Position numbers and translations under genes: made by a program
Notes under the pieces: generated by a model
Told to the model about the DNA's origin: nothing
The model's database searches: none
Seen by the model: the letters and a program-made list of their open reading frames with translations, nothing else
Shown: piece after piece, positions 10,992 through 26,393 of the stretch
Position numbering within the stretch: the first letter of the stretch is position 1
Layout: each line of letters opens with the position of its first letter
Assembly (NCBI RefSeq): GCF_013409995.1
Contig: NZ_JACCBX010000004.1
Span: 62,001 to 126,000 of the forward strand
Direction: 5' to 3'
Length of the DNA: 64,000 nucleotides
Origin: Neobacillus driksii
GTDB taxonomy: Bacteria; Bacillota; Bacilli; Bacillales; Cytobacillaceae

Positions 10992-11867
10992 TTATTCAAT
11001 ATTTTGAACCTGTTCCTTCAGTTTCTCAAGCAAACTTTTTATTTCAACTACTTTTTTAGTAATATTTGAATCATTTGCTTTTGATCCAATGGTATTAGCT
11101 TCCCTATTCATCTCCTGCACAAGGAAATCAAGTTTTCTTCCAATAGGCTCAATCTCATTTAATGTTTGCTTAAACTGCTGGACGTGGCTATTTAACCTTG
11201 TTAATTCCTCGTTAATATCAATTTTATCAGCAAAAATCGCTACTTCGGTTAATACACGACTTTCATCAATTTGGCCTTGTACTAATTCCTCAATTTTTTT
11301 CATTAAGCGTTCTTTATAGGCGGAGGCAACTAGTGGGGCGTATTCTCTTAGATCGTCTATATTTGTGTCTAATTGTAATAAAGAAGTGAGCAAATCCTTT
11401 TTTAGCTCTTCTCCTTCAGTTACTCGCATTTGCTTACATAGTAAAACTGCTTCTTCTGTTGCTCTTAGTACTAAATTTTCCAATTCTTCGTTGCCAGCAT
11501 CATTTTCTTCGATATGTAAAAATTCGTTACGTGTCAATAAATCTTGAAGTAAAACATTTCCTTCAATATTGAATTTATCACGTGCTTCTTTAATAAACAG
11601 GTAGTATTCTTCGAGCAGCTTCCAATCAACCTGAATTTTCCGAGTAACTGCACCTTCCCCTTCTATCATTATATAGACTTCAGCTCTGCCACGCCTTAGA
11701 TGCTGATTCAATTTTTTCTTAATCTTATCTTCTACCTTTAACAGCTGCCTCGGCATCCGAACATTTATTTCACTAAAACGATGGTTGACTGTTTTTACTT
11801 CCACATTTACCGAAAAAGAGGCGGAGGAAATTTTGCTTCTCCCAAAGCCCGTCATACTTATAACCAT
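10992..11867 (-). CDS. yloC: YicC/YloC-family endoribonuclease
   Basis: Member of the YicC family; E. coli YicC is an endoribonuclease involved in small-RNA turnover. The 291-residue product starts [10 protein letters not shown], which is the family signature. A conserved N-terminal domain ([15 protein letters not shown]) and a C-terminal DUF1732 segment ([19 protein letters not shown]) follow. A much longer open frame extends to 12161, but it runs back into yloB. The ATG at 11867 has GGAG eight bases upstream, and the protein then has exactly the family length. The cellular role in Bacillus is not established from sequence. Confidence 0.93.
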   Translation of the reverse strand: MVISMTGFGRSKISSASFSVNVEVKTVNHRFSEINVRMPRQLLKVEDKIKKKLNQHLRRGRAEVYIMIEGEGAVTRKIQVDWKLLEEYYLFIKEARDKFNIEGNVLLQDLLTRNEFLHIEENDAGNEELENLVLRATEEAVLLCKQMRVTEGEELKKDLLTSLLQLDTNIDDLREYAPLVASAYKERLMKKIEELVQGQIDESRVLTEVAIFADKIDINEELTRLNSHVQQFKQTLNEIEPIGRKLDFLVQEMNREANTIGSKANDSNITKKVVEIKSLLEKLKEQVQNIE

Positions 11868-11940
11868 CAAGGACACTCCAATCTTCTGAGCGGTTAACCT
11901 ACTATGTAAAAGTATATTGTTTTTTTTGCGGAAACTAACA

Positions 11941-11971
11941 AAAGGTAATAGAGTCATCTCTACTACCTTTT
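11941..11971 (-). terminator. Terminator between yloB and yloC
   Basis: AAAGGTAGTAGAG and CTCTATTACCTTT pair almost perfectly on the minus strand across four bases, but the following T tract is short (TTTTGTT). It lies 16 bases after the yloB stop, so yloC probably has its own promoter. Confidence 0.75.
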
Positions 11972-11986
11972 GGATTATAACACACT

Positions 11987-14665
11987 TTATTTTGTTTTTC
12001 TTAACAAAAATGTTCCTGCTAGTAAAAAAGTTGGTATAGAAGATAGACCGATAATCAAAAGCCAGTCTTTTGCTAAGATTGGTAAGGTGTGGAATATCGG
12101 CTGGAATGGCGGGTAGTAGATAACTGCAATCATTAAAGCAAGAGATGAGACAACCGCCCAAACAAGATATTGGTTTCCAAATGGATTTCTAGATAAAACC
12201 GACTTTTCACTTCTACAATCAAATACATGAATGAGCTGTGCTAACACTAGGGTTGCGAATGCAATCGTTTGTGCATATTGCAGGTTTTCAGGATTCTGTT
12301 TATAGACAATCATAAAGGCTAAAAGGGTAACGATTCCAATAAGAAAACCCCTTGAGACGACTTTCCAGCCTAATCCTCGAGAAAATACACCTTCATTTGG
12401 ACTACGCGGTTTACGTTTCATTACATCCTCTTCAGGACGGTCCAATCCTAGTGCCATTGCCGGCAGTCCATCCGTCACCAAATTAACCCAAAGGATTTGA
12501 ATGGGAACGAGTGGTAATGGAAGTGCCAGGATCATCGCAAACAACATGACCAAAATTTCACCGACATTTGAAGCGAGTAAGTATCGGACAAATTTCCTTA
12601 TATTTTCATAGATATTTCTGCCTTCTTCGATTGCGGATTTGATTGTTGCAAAATTATCATCCAAAAGTACAAGTGAAGAGGCTTCTTTCGCTACGTCTGT
12701 TCCGGTAATTCCCATAGCCACACCAATATCCGCAGCTTTAATGGCTGGTGCGTCATTTACACCATCACCCGTCATTGCCACAATATGACCTCTATTTTGT
12801 AAAGCCTTAACAATTTTTAATTTATGCTCTGGCGAAACTCGGGCAAATACAGAAACATCATCAACTACTTCCTCTAGTTCCTCAACAGACATGTTTGATA
12901 ATGCGTTTCCATCTAGAACCATACTTTTCTTCGTTAAAATCCCCAGCTGTGAGGCAATCGCTTTAGCTGTTATCACATGATCACCTGTAATCATTACTGT
13001 TTTAATTCCTGCTTCCTTACACTCTTTCACCGCGTCTTTAACTTCTGGTCTAGGCGGGTCAATCATTCCTTGTACACCAATAAAGGTTAATTTATTTTCT
13101 GCTTCCTGTTCGCTAAGGATAACGGTATTCGCTGGTATAGGTTTAAAGGCAATCGCAATTGTCCTAAGAGCTTTTGAGGCAAGGTTATTGATAGCTTCTT
13201 GCACTTGGTTTTGAACACTTTGTCCTAGATATTGTGTCTTACCATCCCAAAGGATGGATTCACTCTTACCAATGATTACATCGGGAGCCCCTTTTGTGAC
13301 AATAAAATTCCTGCCTTGCTTGTCTTTAACATGCATACTCATCATTTTTCTCGCAGAGTCAAACGGGAATTCCTTTATGATTGTAAACTCATCTAATAAA
13401 TTTGTACGATCCAGTCCCGCTTTCATAGCACTAACAAGCAAGGCACCCTCTGTTGGATCTCCGTCAAGAATATAATCTTCATCTTTGATTTTTAATTCTG
13501 AATGATTGCAGATCATTCCAAAGATAAGCATTTGCTGTAAGGCTTTTTCATCTTTTGGGTGTACACGAGTATTGCCGCGGTAAAAATCACCACGAGGCTG
13601 ATAGCCCACACCGTCGACTGTCCAAGTGTTACCACCGCTCCATAAATGGGTAACAGTCATTTTGTTTTGTGTCATGGTTCCTGTCTTATCAGAACAAATA
13701 ACCGACGCACAGCCAAGTGTTTCTACTGCCGGCAGCTTTCTGACTATCGCATTTTTCTTAATCATTTTTTGAACTCCGAGAGACAATGCAACTGTTACAA
13801 TAGCCGGTAATCCCTCAGGAATTGCTGCTACTGCAAGGGAAACACCCGCTAAGAACATGGTATAAAGTTCATGTCCTTGTAAAACTCCAATCGCAACCAC
13901 AAGAACTGTTAACAATAAAGCAACGGTTATCAAAATTTTACCCAACTGCTCTAAGCGTCGCTGCAGCGGAGTTTCCTGCGTTTGGGCATTTTGGAGTAAA
14001 TCGGCAATTTGCCCCATCGCTGTTTTCATTCCTGTTCCGATAACGACTCCAACGCCACTGCCCCTAGTGATCATGGTACCCATGAAAGCAATATTTTCCA
14101 TATCGCCAATCCCAGGGTTGATTGTCTTTAAAGGATCTATATGTTTAGATACCGGCACTGACTCTCCCGTAAGTGCGGACTCTTCGATTTCTAAACTTCT
14201 GGATTCAATTATCCTTACATCTGCGCCAATTCTGTCTCCGCTTGAAAATTTAATGATATCTCCTGGAACTATTTCTTTAGAAGGGATTTTCACCCATTGT
14301 CCTTCTCGTAACACGGAAACCTGTGGCGCAGATAATTCCTTTAGAGCCTGCAATGATCTCTCAGCTCGTCTTTCTTGAAAAAATCCAAGAAAACCATTAA
14401 TAATCACAATTGCAATAATCGCAATTGCATCAATATATTCACCAAGTAATCCTGATAAGAGCGTGGCTGCAAGCAGCACTAAGACCATAAAATCTTTAAA
14501 CTGACTAAAAAACAAGAGCAAAGCAGATTGCTTTTCCCCTTCCTGCAATTCATTAAGCCCATGTTGAGCAACTCGTTTCTTTACTGCTTCTGGTGATAAC
14601 CCAGAAGAAAAGTCGGTATCTAAGACCTTTTCTACTTGATTTATCTCCATCTCATGGAATTTCAT
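11987..14665 (-). CDS. yloB: Calcium-translocating P-type ATPase (YloB)
   Basis: P2A-type ATPase related to eukaryotic SERCA; B. subtilis YloB has been linked to Ca2+ transport in sporulation. The 892-residue product has an N-terminal cation-ATPase domain (MKFHEMEI...) and membrane pairs. It also has the TGES actuator loop (ALTGESVPV), a transport-site helix with VAAIPEGLPA, the phosphorylation motif CSDKTGTMTQNKM, MTGDGVNDAPAIK, and six C-terminal membrane helices. The C-terminal NLVTDGLPAMALG matches Ca2+ pumps. The start aligns with B. subtilis, although the GGGGG Shine-Dalgarno is distant. It is divergent from rqcH. The 191 bp between them hold no further feature I can define. Confidence 0.95.
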   Translation of the reverse strand: MKFHEMEINQVEKVLDTDFSSGLSPEAVKKRVAQHGLNELQEGEKQSALLLFFSQFKDFMVLVLLAATLLSGLLGEYIDAIAIIAIVIINGFLGFFQERRAERSLQALKELSAPQVSVLREGQWVKIPSKEIVPGDIIKFSSGDRIGADVRIIESRSLEIEESALTGESVPVSKHIDPLKTINPGIGDMENIAFMGTMITRGSGVGVVIGTGMKTAMGQIADLLQNAQTQETPLQRRLEQLGKILITVALLLTVLVVAIGVLQGHELYTMFLAGVSLAVAAIPEGLPAIVTVALSLGVQKMIKKNAIVRKLPAVETLGCASVICSDKTGTMTQNKMTVTHLWSGGNTWTVDGVGYQPRGDFYRGNTRVHPKDEKALQQMLIFGMICNHSELKIKDEDYILDGDPTEGALLVSAMKAGLDRTNLLDEFTIIKEFPFDSARKMMSMHVKDKQGRNFIVTKGAPDVIIGKSESILWDGKTQYLGQSVQNQVQEAINNLASKALRTIAIAFKPIPANTVILSEQEAENKLTFIGVQGMIDPPRPEVKDAVKECKEAGIKTVMITGDHVITAKAIASQLGILTKKSMVLDGNALSNMSVEELEEVVDDVSVFARVSPEHKLKIVKALQNRGHIVAMTGDGVNDAPAIKAADIGVAMGITGTDVAKEASSLVLLDDNFATIKSAIEEGRNIYENIRKFVRYLLASNVGEILVMLFAMILALPLPLVPIQILWVNLVTDGLPAMALGLDRPEEDVMKRKPRSPNEGVFSRGLGWKVVSRGFLIGIVTLLAFMIVYKQNPENLQYAQTIAFATLVLAQLIHVFDCRSEKSVLSRNPFGNQYLVWAVVSSLALMIAVIYYPPFQPIFHTLPILAKDWLLIIGLSSIPTFLLAGTFLLRKTK

Positions 14666-14856
14666 CCGACCATCTCACTTCCCCCTAGTTTTCTTAGACA
14701 TTACTCTAAAGAAAGCTTATTCAGCCTCGTCCCAAAAAATGCTATGATAATTTAGACGAGTTATGAGAACTGCATGGGCAAGATAAAATAAGACATACTC
14801 ATACTTTGTGAGCTATACTTAAGAAATAAATATGTTTGAAGTAAAGGATGTTTTCC

Positions 14857-16566
14857 ATGTCATTTGATGGTTTATTTACAAAAGCAATGGTTGATGAACT
14901 CTCACGCACTTTAAAGGGCGGTAGAATTAACAAGGTGCATCAGCCTTATAAAAATGAAGTAATTCTAACAATCCGTGCGAACGGAGTGAACCAAAAGCTA
15001 TTATTTTCTGCGCACCCCAGCTACGCACGTGTGCAGCTTACGAACGAAGCATACGATAACCCAAGCGAACCGCCAATGTTCTGTATGCTGCTAAGAAAGC
15101 ATATTGAGGGCTATATATTAGAGGATGTATACCAAGTAGAAAATGATCGGATGATTATTTTTGAAATCAAAGGCAGAAATGAAATCGGTGATGTCAGCTA
15201 CAAACAGCTAATCATCGAAGTCATGGGAAGACACAGTAATATTGTACTGGTTGATAAAACGAGGAATATCATTCTCGATAGTGTTAAGCACGTGTCATTT
15301 GCGGTAAATAGTCACAGAGCGATATTGCCAGGGCAGACATATATTTACCCGCCAGAACAAAACAAACAAAACCCTTTTATGGTTGGTACTGATGATATAT
15401 TGAGAAAGATTGATTTTAATAGCGGTAAGCTTGATAAGCAAATTGTTGAGCATTTTGCTGGAACCTCACCATTATTCGCAAAAGAAGTTATTTACCAAAG
15501 CGGCATTGCTAACCGAGCAACCATACCGACAGCGTTCCTTCAGTTGATAGAAAGAATCAAGAGTGGAGAGCTTGTGCCTTCTATCATGTCAACAGATAAT
15601 AAGGAAGTGTTCTACCTCTTTCCTCTACAGCATATTAAAGGAGAAGTAAAAACCTTTTCCACCTTAAGCGAGATGCTTGACCGTTTTTATTTTGGAAAGG
15701 CTGAACGGGACAGGGTAAAGCAGCAAGGAAATGATATTGAGCGGTTAATCATCAATGAAAAAGAAAAAAATGAGAAAAAAATTGAAAAGTTAGAAAGCAC
15801 ATTAAGAGAGGCTGAAAAAGCTGACCAGCTCCAACGTTTTGGTGAATTGTTAACAGCAAATCTCTATGCTGCAAAAAAAGGGATGAAAGAAATCGAAGTA
15901 ATCGATTATTACGATGAAATGGGCGGCACAGTTGCGATTGCCTTGGATCCACGGAAGACGCCATCAGAAAATGCGCAAAAGTATTTTTCTAAATACCAGA
16001 AAGCTAAAAACTCTGTTTCCATTGTTATCGAACAAATCGAAAAAGCACGTGAGGAAGTTCTTTATTTTGAGAATTTACTACAGCAGGTGCAGTCAGCGTC
16101 CCCTAAGGACATCCAGGAAATTCGTGAGGAACTCGTGGAAGGGGGATATATCCGCGACCGGCAAAAACGAAATGCGAAAAAGATATCCAATGCTAAACCT
16201 ATTTTAGACCATTACCTTTCTTCTGATGGCACTGAATTGATTGTCGGTAAAAATAATAAGCAAAATGATTATTTGACCAACAAACTTGCGGCAAGAGATG
16301 AGATTTGGCTTCATACAAAAGACATTCCTGGCTCTCATGTGGTCATTCGCAGTAAAGAACCATCAGAAGCAACTGTCCATGAAGCAGCAAAATTAGCTGC
16401 CTATTTTAGTAAAGCTCGAAACTCCAGTTCCGTACCAGTAGATTATACAAAGGTGCGGTATGTTAAAAAACCAAGCGGTGCAAAGCCTGGCTTTGTTATT
16501 TATGATAATCAACAGACAGTATATGTTACCCCTGAAGAAGAATTGGTTCTTAAACTTAAGAAATAA
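14857..16566 (+). CDS. rqcH: Ribosome quality-control factor RqcH (NFACT family, YloA/FbpA)
   Basis: Binds stalled 50S-peptidyl-tRNA complexes and adds C-terminal alanine tails that mark nascent chains for degradation. The 569-residue product has an NFACT-N domain with Asp97-Arg98 ([10 protein letters not shown]), the pair needed for tRNA recruitment in B. subtilis RqcH. It also has a long coiled-coil middle (about 285-430, rich in Glu/Lys) and a C-terminal NFACT-R domain with [18 protein letters not shown] start at the second in-frame ATG (14857): AAAGGA is then correctly spaced, while for the ATG at 14848 it would be too close. It is the only complete plus-strand gene. Confidence 0.95.
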   Translation: MSFDGLFTKAMVDELSRTLKGGRINKVHQPYKNEVILTIRANGVNQKLLFSAHPSYARVQLTNEAYDNPSEPPMFCMLLRKHIEGYILEDVYQVENDRMIIFEIKGRNEIGDVSYKQLIIEVMGRHSNIVLVDKTRNIILDSVKHVSFAVNSHRAILPGQTYIYPPEQNKQNPFMVGTDDILRKIDFNSGKLDKQIVEHFAGTSPLFAKEVIYQSGIANRATIPTAFLQLIERIKSGELVPSIMSTDNKEVFYLFPLQHIKGEVKTFSTLSEMLDRFYFGKAERDRVKQQGNDIERLIINEKEKNEKKIEKLESTLREAEKADQLQRFGELLTANLYAAKKGMKEIEVIDYYDEMGGTVAIALDPRKTPSENAQKYFSKYQKAKNSVSIVIEQIEKAREEVLYFENLLQQVQSASPKDIQEIREELVEGGYIRDRQKRNAKKISNAKPILDHYLSSDGTELIVGKNNKQNDYLTNKLAARDEIWLHTKDIPGSHVVIRSKEPSEATVHEAAKLAAYFSKARNSSSVPVDYTKVRYVKKPSGAKPGFVIYDNQQTVYVTPEEELVLKLKK

Positions 16567-16573
16567 TAAATAT

Positions 16574-16600
16574 GCCCCGGATATCCGGGGCTATTGTTTT
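16574..16600. terminator. Bidirectional terminator between convergent rqcH and pyrE
   Basis: A perfect 7-bp stem GCCCCGG/CCGGGGC with an ATAT loop is followed by TATTGTTTTATT on the plus strand. The minus strand has a poorer T tract (ATATTTATT). It closes rqcH and probably also the ten-gene pyr operon. Confidence 0.8.
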
Positions 16601-17227
16601 ATTCAAATCTCTTACTCCATTCAGCTGGTGCCACGCTCCATGACAGTAAGCTTTCTTGATCATTTTTGCTAATGTAGCCCTTTTCGATGGCAACCTCTAC
16701 TAGATTTGCAAAATCCGTAAGCGATTCACTTTGAATATCTTCTTGTTCGAATGCTTCCTTCCCCTTTTCCAGTCCATATGTAAAAATGGATACTACTCCA
16801 AGCACTTCACAGCCAGCTTCTCTAAGTGCCTGTACAGCTGTAATGACACTCCCGCCTGTGGAAATTAAATCTTCCACCACAACAACCTTCTGGCCCTTTT
16901 CTACTTTGCCCTCTATCTGGTTACCTTTGCCATGACCTTTTGCTTTCGAACGAACGTAACACATTGGTAAGTTTAATAAATCGCTAACCCAAGCTGCGTG
17001 TGGAATACCCGCAGTTGCAGTACCAGCAATAACATCTGCAGCTGGGTATTTCTCAAGAATTATAGCTTGCAAACCTTGTGCGATCGCTTTTCTTACTTCA
17101 GGATAAGAAAGAGTTAGGCGGTTGTCACAATAGATTGGCGAGCGTAATCCTGAAGTCCATGTAAATGGCTCGTTAGGTTTCAAAGCTACCGCATTGATTG
17201 TTAATAATTTTTCTGCTATTACTTTTT

Positions 17228-17231
<4 letters not shown>
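16599..17231 (-). CDS. pyrE: Orotate phosphoribosyltransferase
   Basis: Converts orotate and PRPP to OMP, step five of UMP synthesis. The 210-residue protein has the PRPP-binding loop [14 protein letters not shown] and the [13 protein letters not shown] substrate region. The start is the ATG overlapping the pyrF stop by four bases (ATGA), with GGAG upstream; a ten-codon extension is possible but lies in pyrF. It is the last gene of the pyr operon, followed by a bidirectional terminator. Confidence 0.96.
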
Positions 17232-19623
<2,392 letters not shown>

Positions 19624-19627
<4 letters not shown>

Positions 19628-22600
19628 GCAAAAACAACCTCCTTTTCCTCTACTGCCATGGCTTCTGCCGAAAAATTCATGGATTCGATTACTTTAAGGA
19701 TGGCGTCAGCTGTGTCTAATGAAGTTAAACATGGAACCCCATTTTCAACTGCTTCACGACGGATTCTAAAGCCATCCCTTTCCGGCTGTTTTCCTTTTGT
19801 AAGTGTGTTAACAATGAACTGGGCCTCGCCATTATGAATAACGTCGAGCAGCGTTTTGCCTTCTGAGCCAATTTTTCCAATGACCTTAACCGGCAGACCA
19901 GCAGACTGAAGAACTGCAGCTGTACCACCAGTCGCCATTAAGCGGTAGCCGTTTGCAGCAAATCTCTTAGCAAGCTTTAATGATTCTTGTTTATCTTTAT
20001 CCGCAACTGTAAACAATACCGTACCAAACTTTTGAATGTTCATACCTGAGGCTACTAAGCCTTTATAAAGTGCCTTTTCAAGGGTACTATCTTTTCCCAT
20101 TACCTCACCTGTCGATTTCATTTCCGGTCCAAGCGTGATATCAACACTTCTTAATTTTGCAAAGGAGAAAACTGGAACTTTTACATACACTCCATTTTTT
20201 TCAGGGACGATCCCAGGTGTGTAGCCTTGCTCCACAATGGAAACTCCTAAGATTGCTTTTGTCGCAATTTTAGCCATTGGAACATTTGTGATTTTGCTTA
20301 AGAATGGAACCGTACGACTTGAACGCGGATTGACTTCAAGGACATATACTTGATCCTTTGAAATGACATACTGAATATTCAACAGTCCAACAATGTTTAG
20401 ACCTTTCGCCATTTTTTCTGTGTATTCAACGAGTTTTTGTTTGATTCTATCTGAAAGTGTCTGCGGCGGATAAACGGCAATTGAATCACCAGAATGGACC
20501 CCAGCACGTTCAATATGCTCCATAATTCCTGGTATCAACACATTTTCACCGTCACAGATCGCGTCCACCTCGATTTCTTTTCCCGTTAAGTAGCGGTCAA
20601 TTAAAACTGGATGTTCAGGATTGATTTTAACGGCATTTTCCATATAATGAAGCAGTTCTTCTTCACGATAGACAATCTCCATTGCTCTTCCGCCGAGTAC
20701 ATACGAAGGGCGCACAAGGACTGGGTAGCCGATTTCATTGGCAATTTCAACTGCCTCTGAAACAGATAATGCAGTTTTTCCTAGCGGCATTGGAATATCG
20801 AGTTGTACAAGGGCTTGTTCAAATTTATCCCTGTTCTCCGCACGATCCAAATCCTCTAGGCTTGTTCCGAGAATTTTTACCCCATTTTCCTCTAATTTTG
20901 CAGCAAGATTGATTGCTGTCTGCCCGCCAAATTGTACGACTACACCTAGAGGATTCTCTAAATCAATAATACTCATTACATCCTCAATCGTTAGTGGTTC
21001 AAAGTATAGCTTATCCGAGATACTAAAATCAGTCGAAACAGTTTCTGGATTATTATTAATAATAATCGCTTCATAACCAGCTTCTTTTATCGCTTTAACA
21101 GAATGAACCGTTGCGTAATCAAACTCAATCCCCTGGCCGATACGGATTGGACCAGAACCAAGTACAATGACACTTTGTCTGTCTGTTACAATCGATTCAT
21201 TTTCTTCCTCGTATGTTCCATAGTAGTAAGGTGTTTCTGACTCAAATTCAGCTGCACATGTATCTACCATTTTATATACTGGAATCATACCGAAATCTTT
21301 ACGTAGATGATATATATCCTGTTCTTTTTGCTTCCAGAGCTGGGCTATCGTCTTATCAGAGAACCCTTTTTGCTTCGCTTCCTTAAGGAGATCCATATCC
21401 ATTTGGTTCGAAGCAAGTTTTGTTTCTAAATCGATAATTCCCTGGAACTTATTTAAGAAAAATAAGTCTATCTGGCTCCATTGATGGATGGTTTCTACCG
21501 TGATCCCTCGCTTCAGTGCTTCAGCGATGTAAAAGAGTCTCTCATCTCCGGCTTTGCAAATTCGTTTTTCTAATAATTCATCATTGATTTCTTCTGCTCC
21601 ATTTAATTCGAAATGGTAGACACCAGCTTCTAAGGAGCGGATTGCTTTTAATAAAGATTCTTCAAAGGTTCTTCCAATCGCCATTACTTCCCCAGTAGCT
21701 TTCATTTGCGTTCCAAGTGAACGATTTCCTGATTCAAATTTATCAAATGGCCATCTCGGAATTTTTGTAACGATGTAGTCTAGAGCCGGTTCAAAGCTTG
21801 CATATGTTTTTCCTGTTACAGGATTAAGCATTTCATCTAGCGTTAAGCCTACTGCAATTTTTGCAGCAAGTTTCGCAATCGGATAACCGGTTGCTTTTGA
21901 GGCAAGCGCTGAAGAACGGCTTACCCTTGGATTTACTTCAATGATATAGTAGTTAAAGCTATAAGGGTCTAGTGCCAGCTGAACGTTACAGCCGCCTTCT
22001 ATTCCTAGTGCACGAATGATTTTCAGAGAAACATTTCTTAATAGCTGATATTCTCTGTCACTTAATGTTTGGCTTGGAGCTACGACAATCGAGTCTCCTG
22101 TATGTACGCCCACAGGGTCGATGTTTTCCATATTACATACAACAATGGCATTATCATTTCCATCGCGCATTACTTCGTATTCGATTTCTTTATAACCGGC
22201 AATGCTTTTCTCAAGTAAACATTGGGTTACGGGACTATGCTTTAAACCGCTCGTAACGATTTCATCCAACTCTTCTGCATTATGGCAGATTCCGCCGCCT
22301 GTTCCGCCAAGTGTATAAGCAGGGCGAACAATGACAGGAAATCCGATTTTTTCAACAAAAGCATGTGCTTCCGCTAATTCATGGATGATTTCACTATCTG
22401 GAACAGGTTCACCAAGTTCATTCATTAGAGTACGGAATAAATCACGGTCCTCCGCTTGTTTGATGGCTGATAACTTTGTTCCTAAGATCTCAACTTCACA
22501 CTCTTCTAATACTCCAGATTTTGACAACTCAACAGCTAAGTTTAGACCTGTTTGACCACCAAGAGTGGCAAGAAGCGCGTCTGGGCGTTCTTTGCGAATA

Positions 22601-22830
22601 ATTCTGCTAACAAATTCCTCTGTTAATGGTTCAATATATACGGCATCGGCAATCTCTGTGTCTGTCATAATAGTTGCCGGATTAGAGTTTACAAGAATAA
22701 CACGATAACCTTCTTCTTTCAGAGCGATACAAGCCTGGGTGCCTGCGTAATCAAATTCTGCTGCCTGGCCGATGACAATCGGTCCTGAACCAATCACTAA
22801 AATGGAGTTTATATCAGTACGTTTTGGCAT
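19624..22830 (-). CDS. pyrAB: Carbamoyl-phosphate synthase large subunit (pyrimidine-specific)
   Basis: Makes carbamoyl phosphate from ammonia, bicarbonate and two ATP. The 1068-residue protein shows the duplicated ATP-grasp architecture: an N-half (from [15 protein letters not shown]), a second half (from [15 protein letters not shown]) and a C-terminal MGS-like allosteric domain (about 935-1068, [11 protein letters not shown]). It overlaps the small-subunit gene by 22 bases and pyrK by four. Its place in the PyrR-attenuated operon marks it as the pyrimidine-specific paralogue, as opposed to an arginine-specific carB. Confidence 0.96.
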
Positions 22831-23911
22831 GTTGTGGAAACCTCCTGTTTTTGATCTTCAATCATCGCAAGAAACTGATCGAATAGATGGTTGGCGTCTT
22901 CAGGTCCTGGTGACGCTTCTGGGTGGTATTGAACAGTAAAGGCAGGATAATCTAAATGCTTTAGACCTTCGACTGTTCCATCATTTAAGGCGATATGGGT
23001 AACTGTCAGCCTTGTATTCTGTAAAGACTTTTCTTCAACCGTAAATCCATGGTTTTGTGCTGTAATCGCGATTTTTCCTGTTGTTAAATCTTTAACAGGA
23101 TGGTTAGAACCTCTGTGACCGAATTTCATTTTGACTGTATTGGCACCACTTGCTAATGCAAATAATTGGTGTCCAAGGCATATACCAAATATTGGTACTA
23201 GGCCTAATAACTGCTTAATCATATGGATTGCTTCTGGGACATCCTTTGGATCCCCAGGTCCGTTGGAAAGCATAATTCCGTCTGGTCGTAATTGCAGGAT
23301 TTCATCCGCTGTTGTATGGTATGGAACCACAACCACATCACAATTACGTTTATTTAATTCTCGTAAAATACCGTGTTTCATTCCAAAATCAACAAGCACA
23401 ATTCTTTTTCCTCTGCCTGGACTTGGATAAGAATTCTTTGTAGAGACTCTTCTCACTTGGTCAATCGGCAGCTTTGTCTGTCTTAGTTTACTAATTACTT
23501 CACTTGGATCACTTTCAATCGAGCAGATAGCTCCTTTTAGTGTTCCATATTGACGAATAATTCTTGTTAATTTACGTGTATCAATCCCTGCAATTCCGGG
23601 GATATTTTTCATTTTAAAATACTCATCCATCGTAAATTCACTTCTCCAATTGGAAGGGAATTCTGCAGCTTCCTTCACAATAAAACCTTTCACTGCAGGG
23701 TTAATGGTTTCAAAATCGTCTCGGTTGATTCCATAGTTTCCAATCAATGGGTACGTCAGCATAACAATTTGCCCACAATAAGATGGGTCTGAAAGTATTT
23801 CTTGATAGCCTGTCATTCCTGTATTAAAGACGACTTCTCCGATTGTATCCATATGACTTCCAAAACCATCGCCGATAAAAATCGTTCCATCTTCTAAAAT
23901 TAGCTGTGCTT

Positions 23912-23915
<4 letters not shown>
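22809..23915 (-). CDS. pyrAA: Carbamoyl-phosphate synthase small (glutaminase) subunit, pyrimidine-specific
   Basis: Class I glutamine amidotransferase that delivers ammonia to PyrAB. The 368-residue protein starts [11 protein letters not shown] and has the nucleophile motif FGICLGHQL and the His-Glu pair in [11 protein letters not shown]. The ATG at 23915 overlaps the pyrC stop as ATGA; the alternative start eight codons upstream lies inside pyrC. The 3' end overlaps pyrAB by 22 bases. Confidence 0.96.
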
Positions 23916-26129
<2,214 letters not shown>

Positions 26130-26132
26130 TTA

Positions 26133-26252
26133 GAAAAGCGGAAGCGCCTTGCCCAGGGGCGACAGGCATAAGACGAGCCGGCGAGAAGGTTGGTTTTTAC
26201 CTTCTTGACGGATTGGCTTAGACCTGAGAGCCCCTAGGCGCTGCAGCTAGAC
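26133..26252 (-). repeat. Structured intergenic repeat, family B copy 1 (in the pyrB leader)
   Basis: Read on the minus strand it begins GTCTAGCTGCAGCGCC and ends GGCGCTTCCGCTTTT. The two ends are mutually complementary around GGCGC/GCGCC and GGGGC/GCCCC, and an inner hairpin is formed by AGAAGGT...ACCTTCT. It matches the copy at 38722-38842 over most of its length (shared GGCTCGTCTTATG-like core and CGCTTCCGCTTTT end). It is non-coding, with no clear target duplication. Confidence 0.8.
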
Positions 26253-26261
26253 ATTACTATA

Positions 26262-26378
26262 AAAAAGACCCTGACCATAAAAGATCAGGGTGCAATAAAT
26301 CTTACCTAGTTCATGAATGTGCTCGCACATTACAATCACTCAGTATTACACCCTTATAGCCTCTCTGGACTACTTTTA
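26262..26378 (-). promoter_or_regulatory. PyrR-dependent attenuator upstream of pyrB
   Basis: The PyrR-binding loop reads AGTCCAGAGAGGCTATAAGG on the minus strand (rc of 26351-26370), matching the known ARUCCnGnGAGGYU consensus. It is followed by a terminator hairpin CACCCTGATC/GGTCAGGGTC with a T6 tract (about 26262-26292). By analogy with B. subtilis, UMP-bound PyrR stabilises the anti-antiterminator and stops transcription before pyrB. Confidence 0.92.
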
Positions 26379-26393
26379 AAAGGTTGATTATTC

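Noticed and set aside
11868-12161. N-terminal extension of yloC (98 codons)
   Set aside because: It overlaps the yloB 3' end and a terminator. The YicC family begins at the MTGFGR motif.
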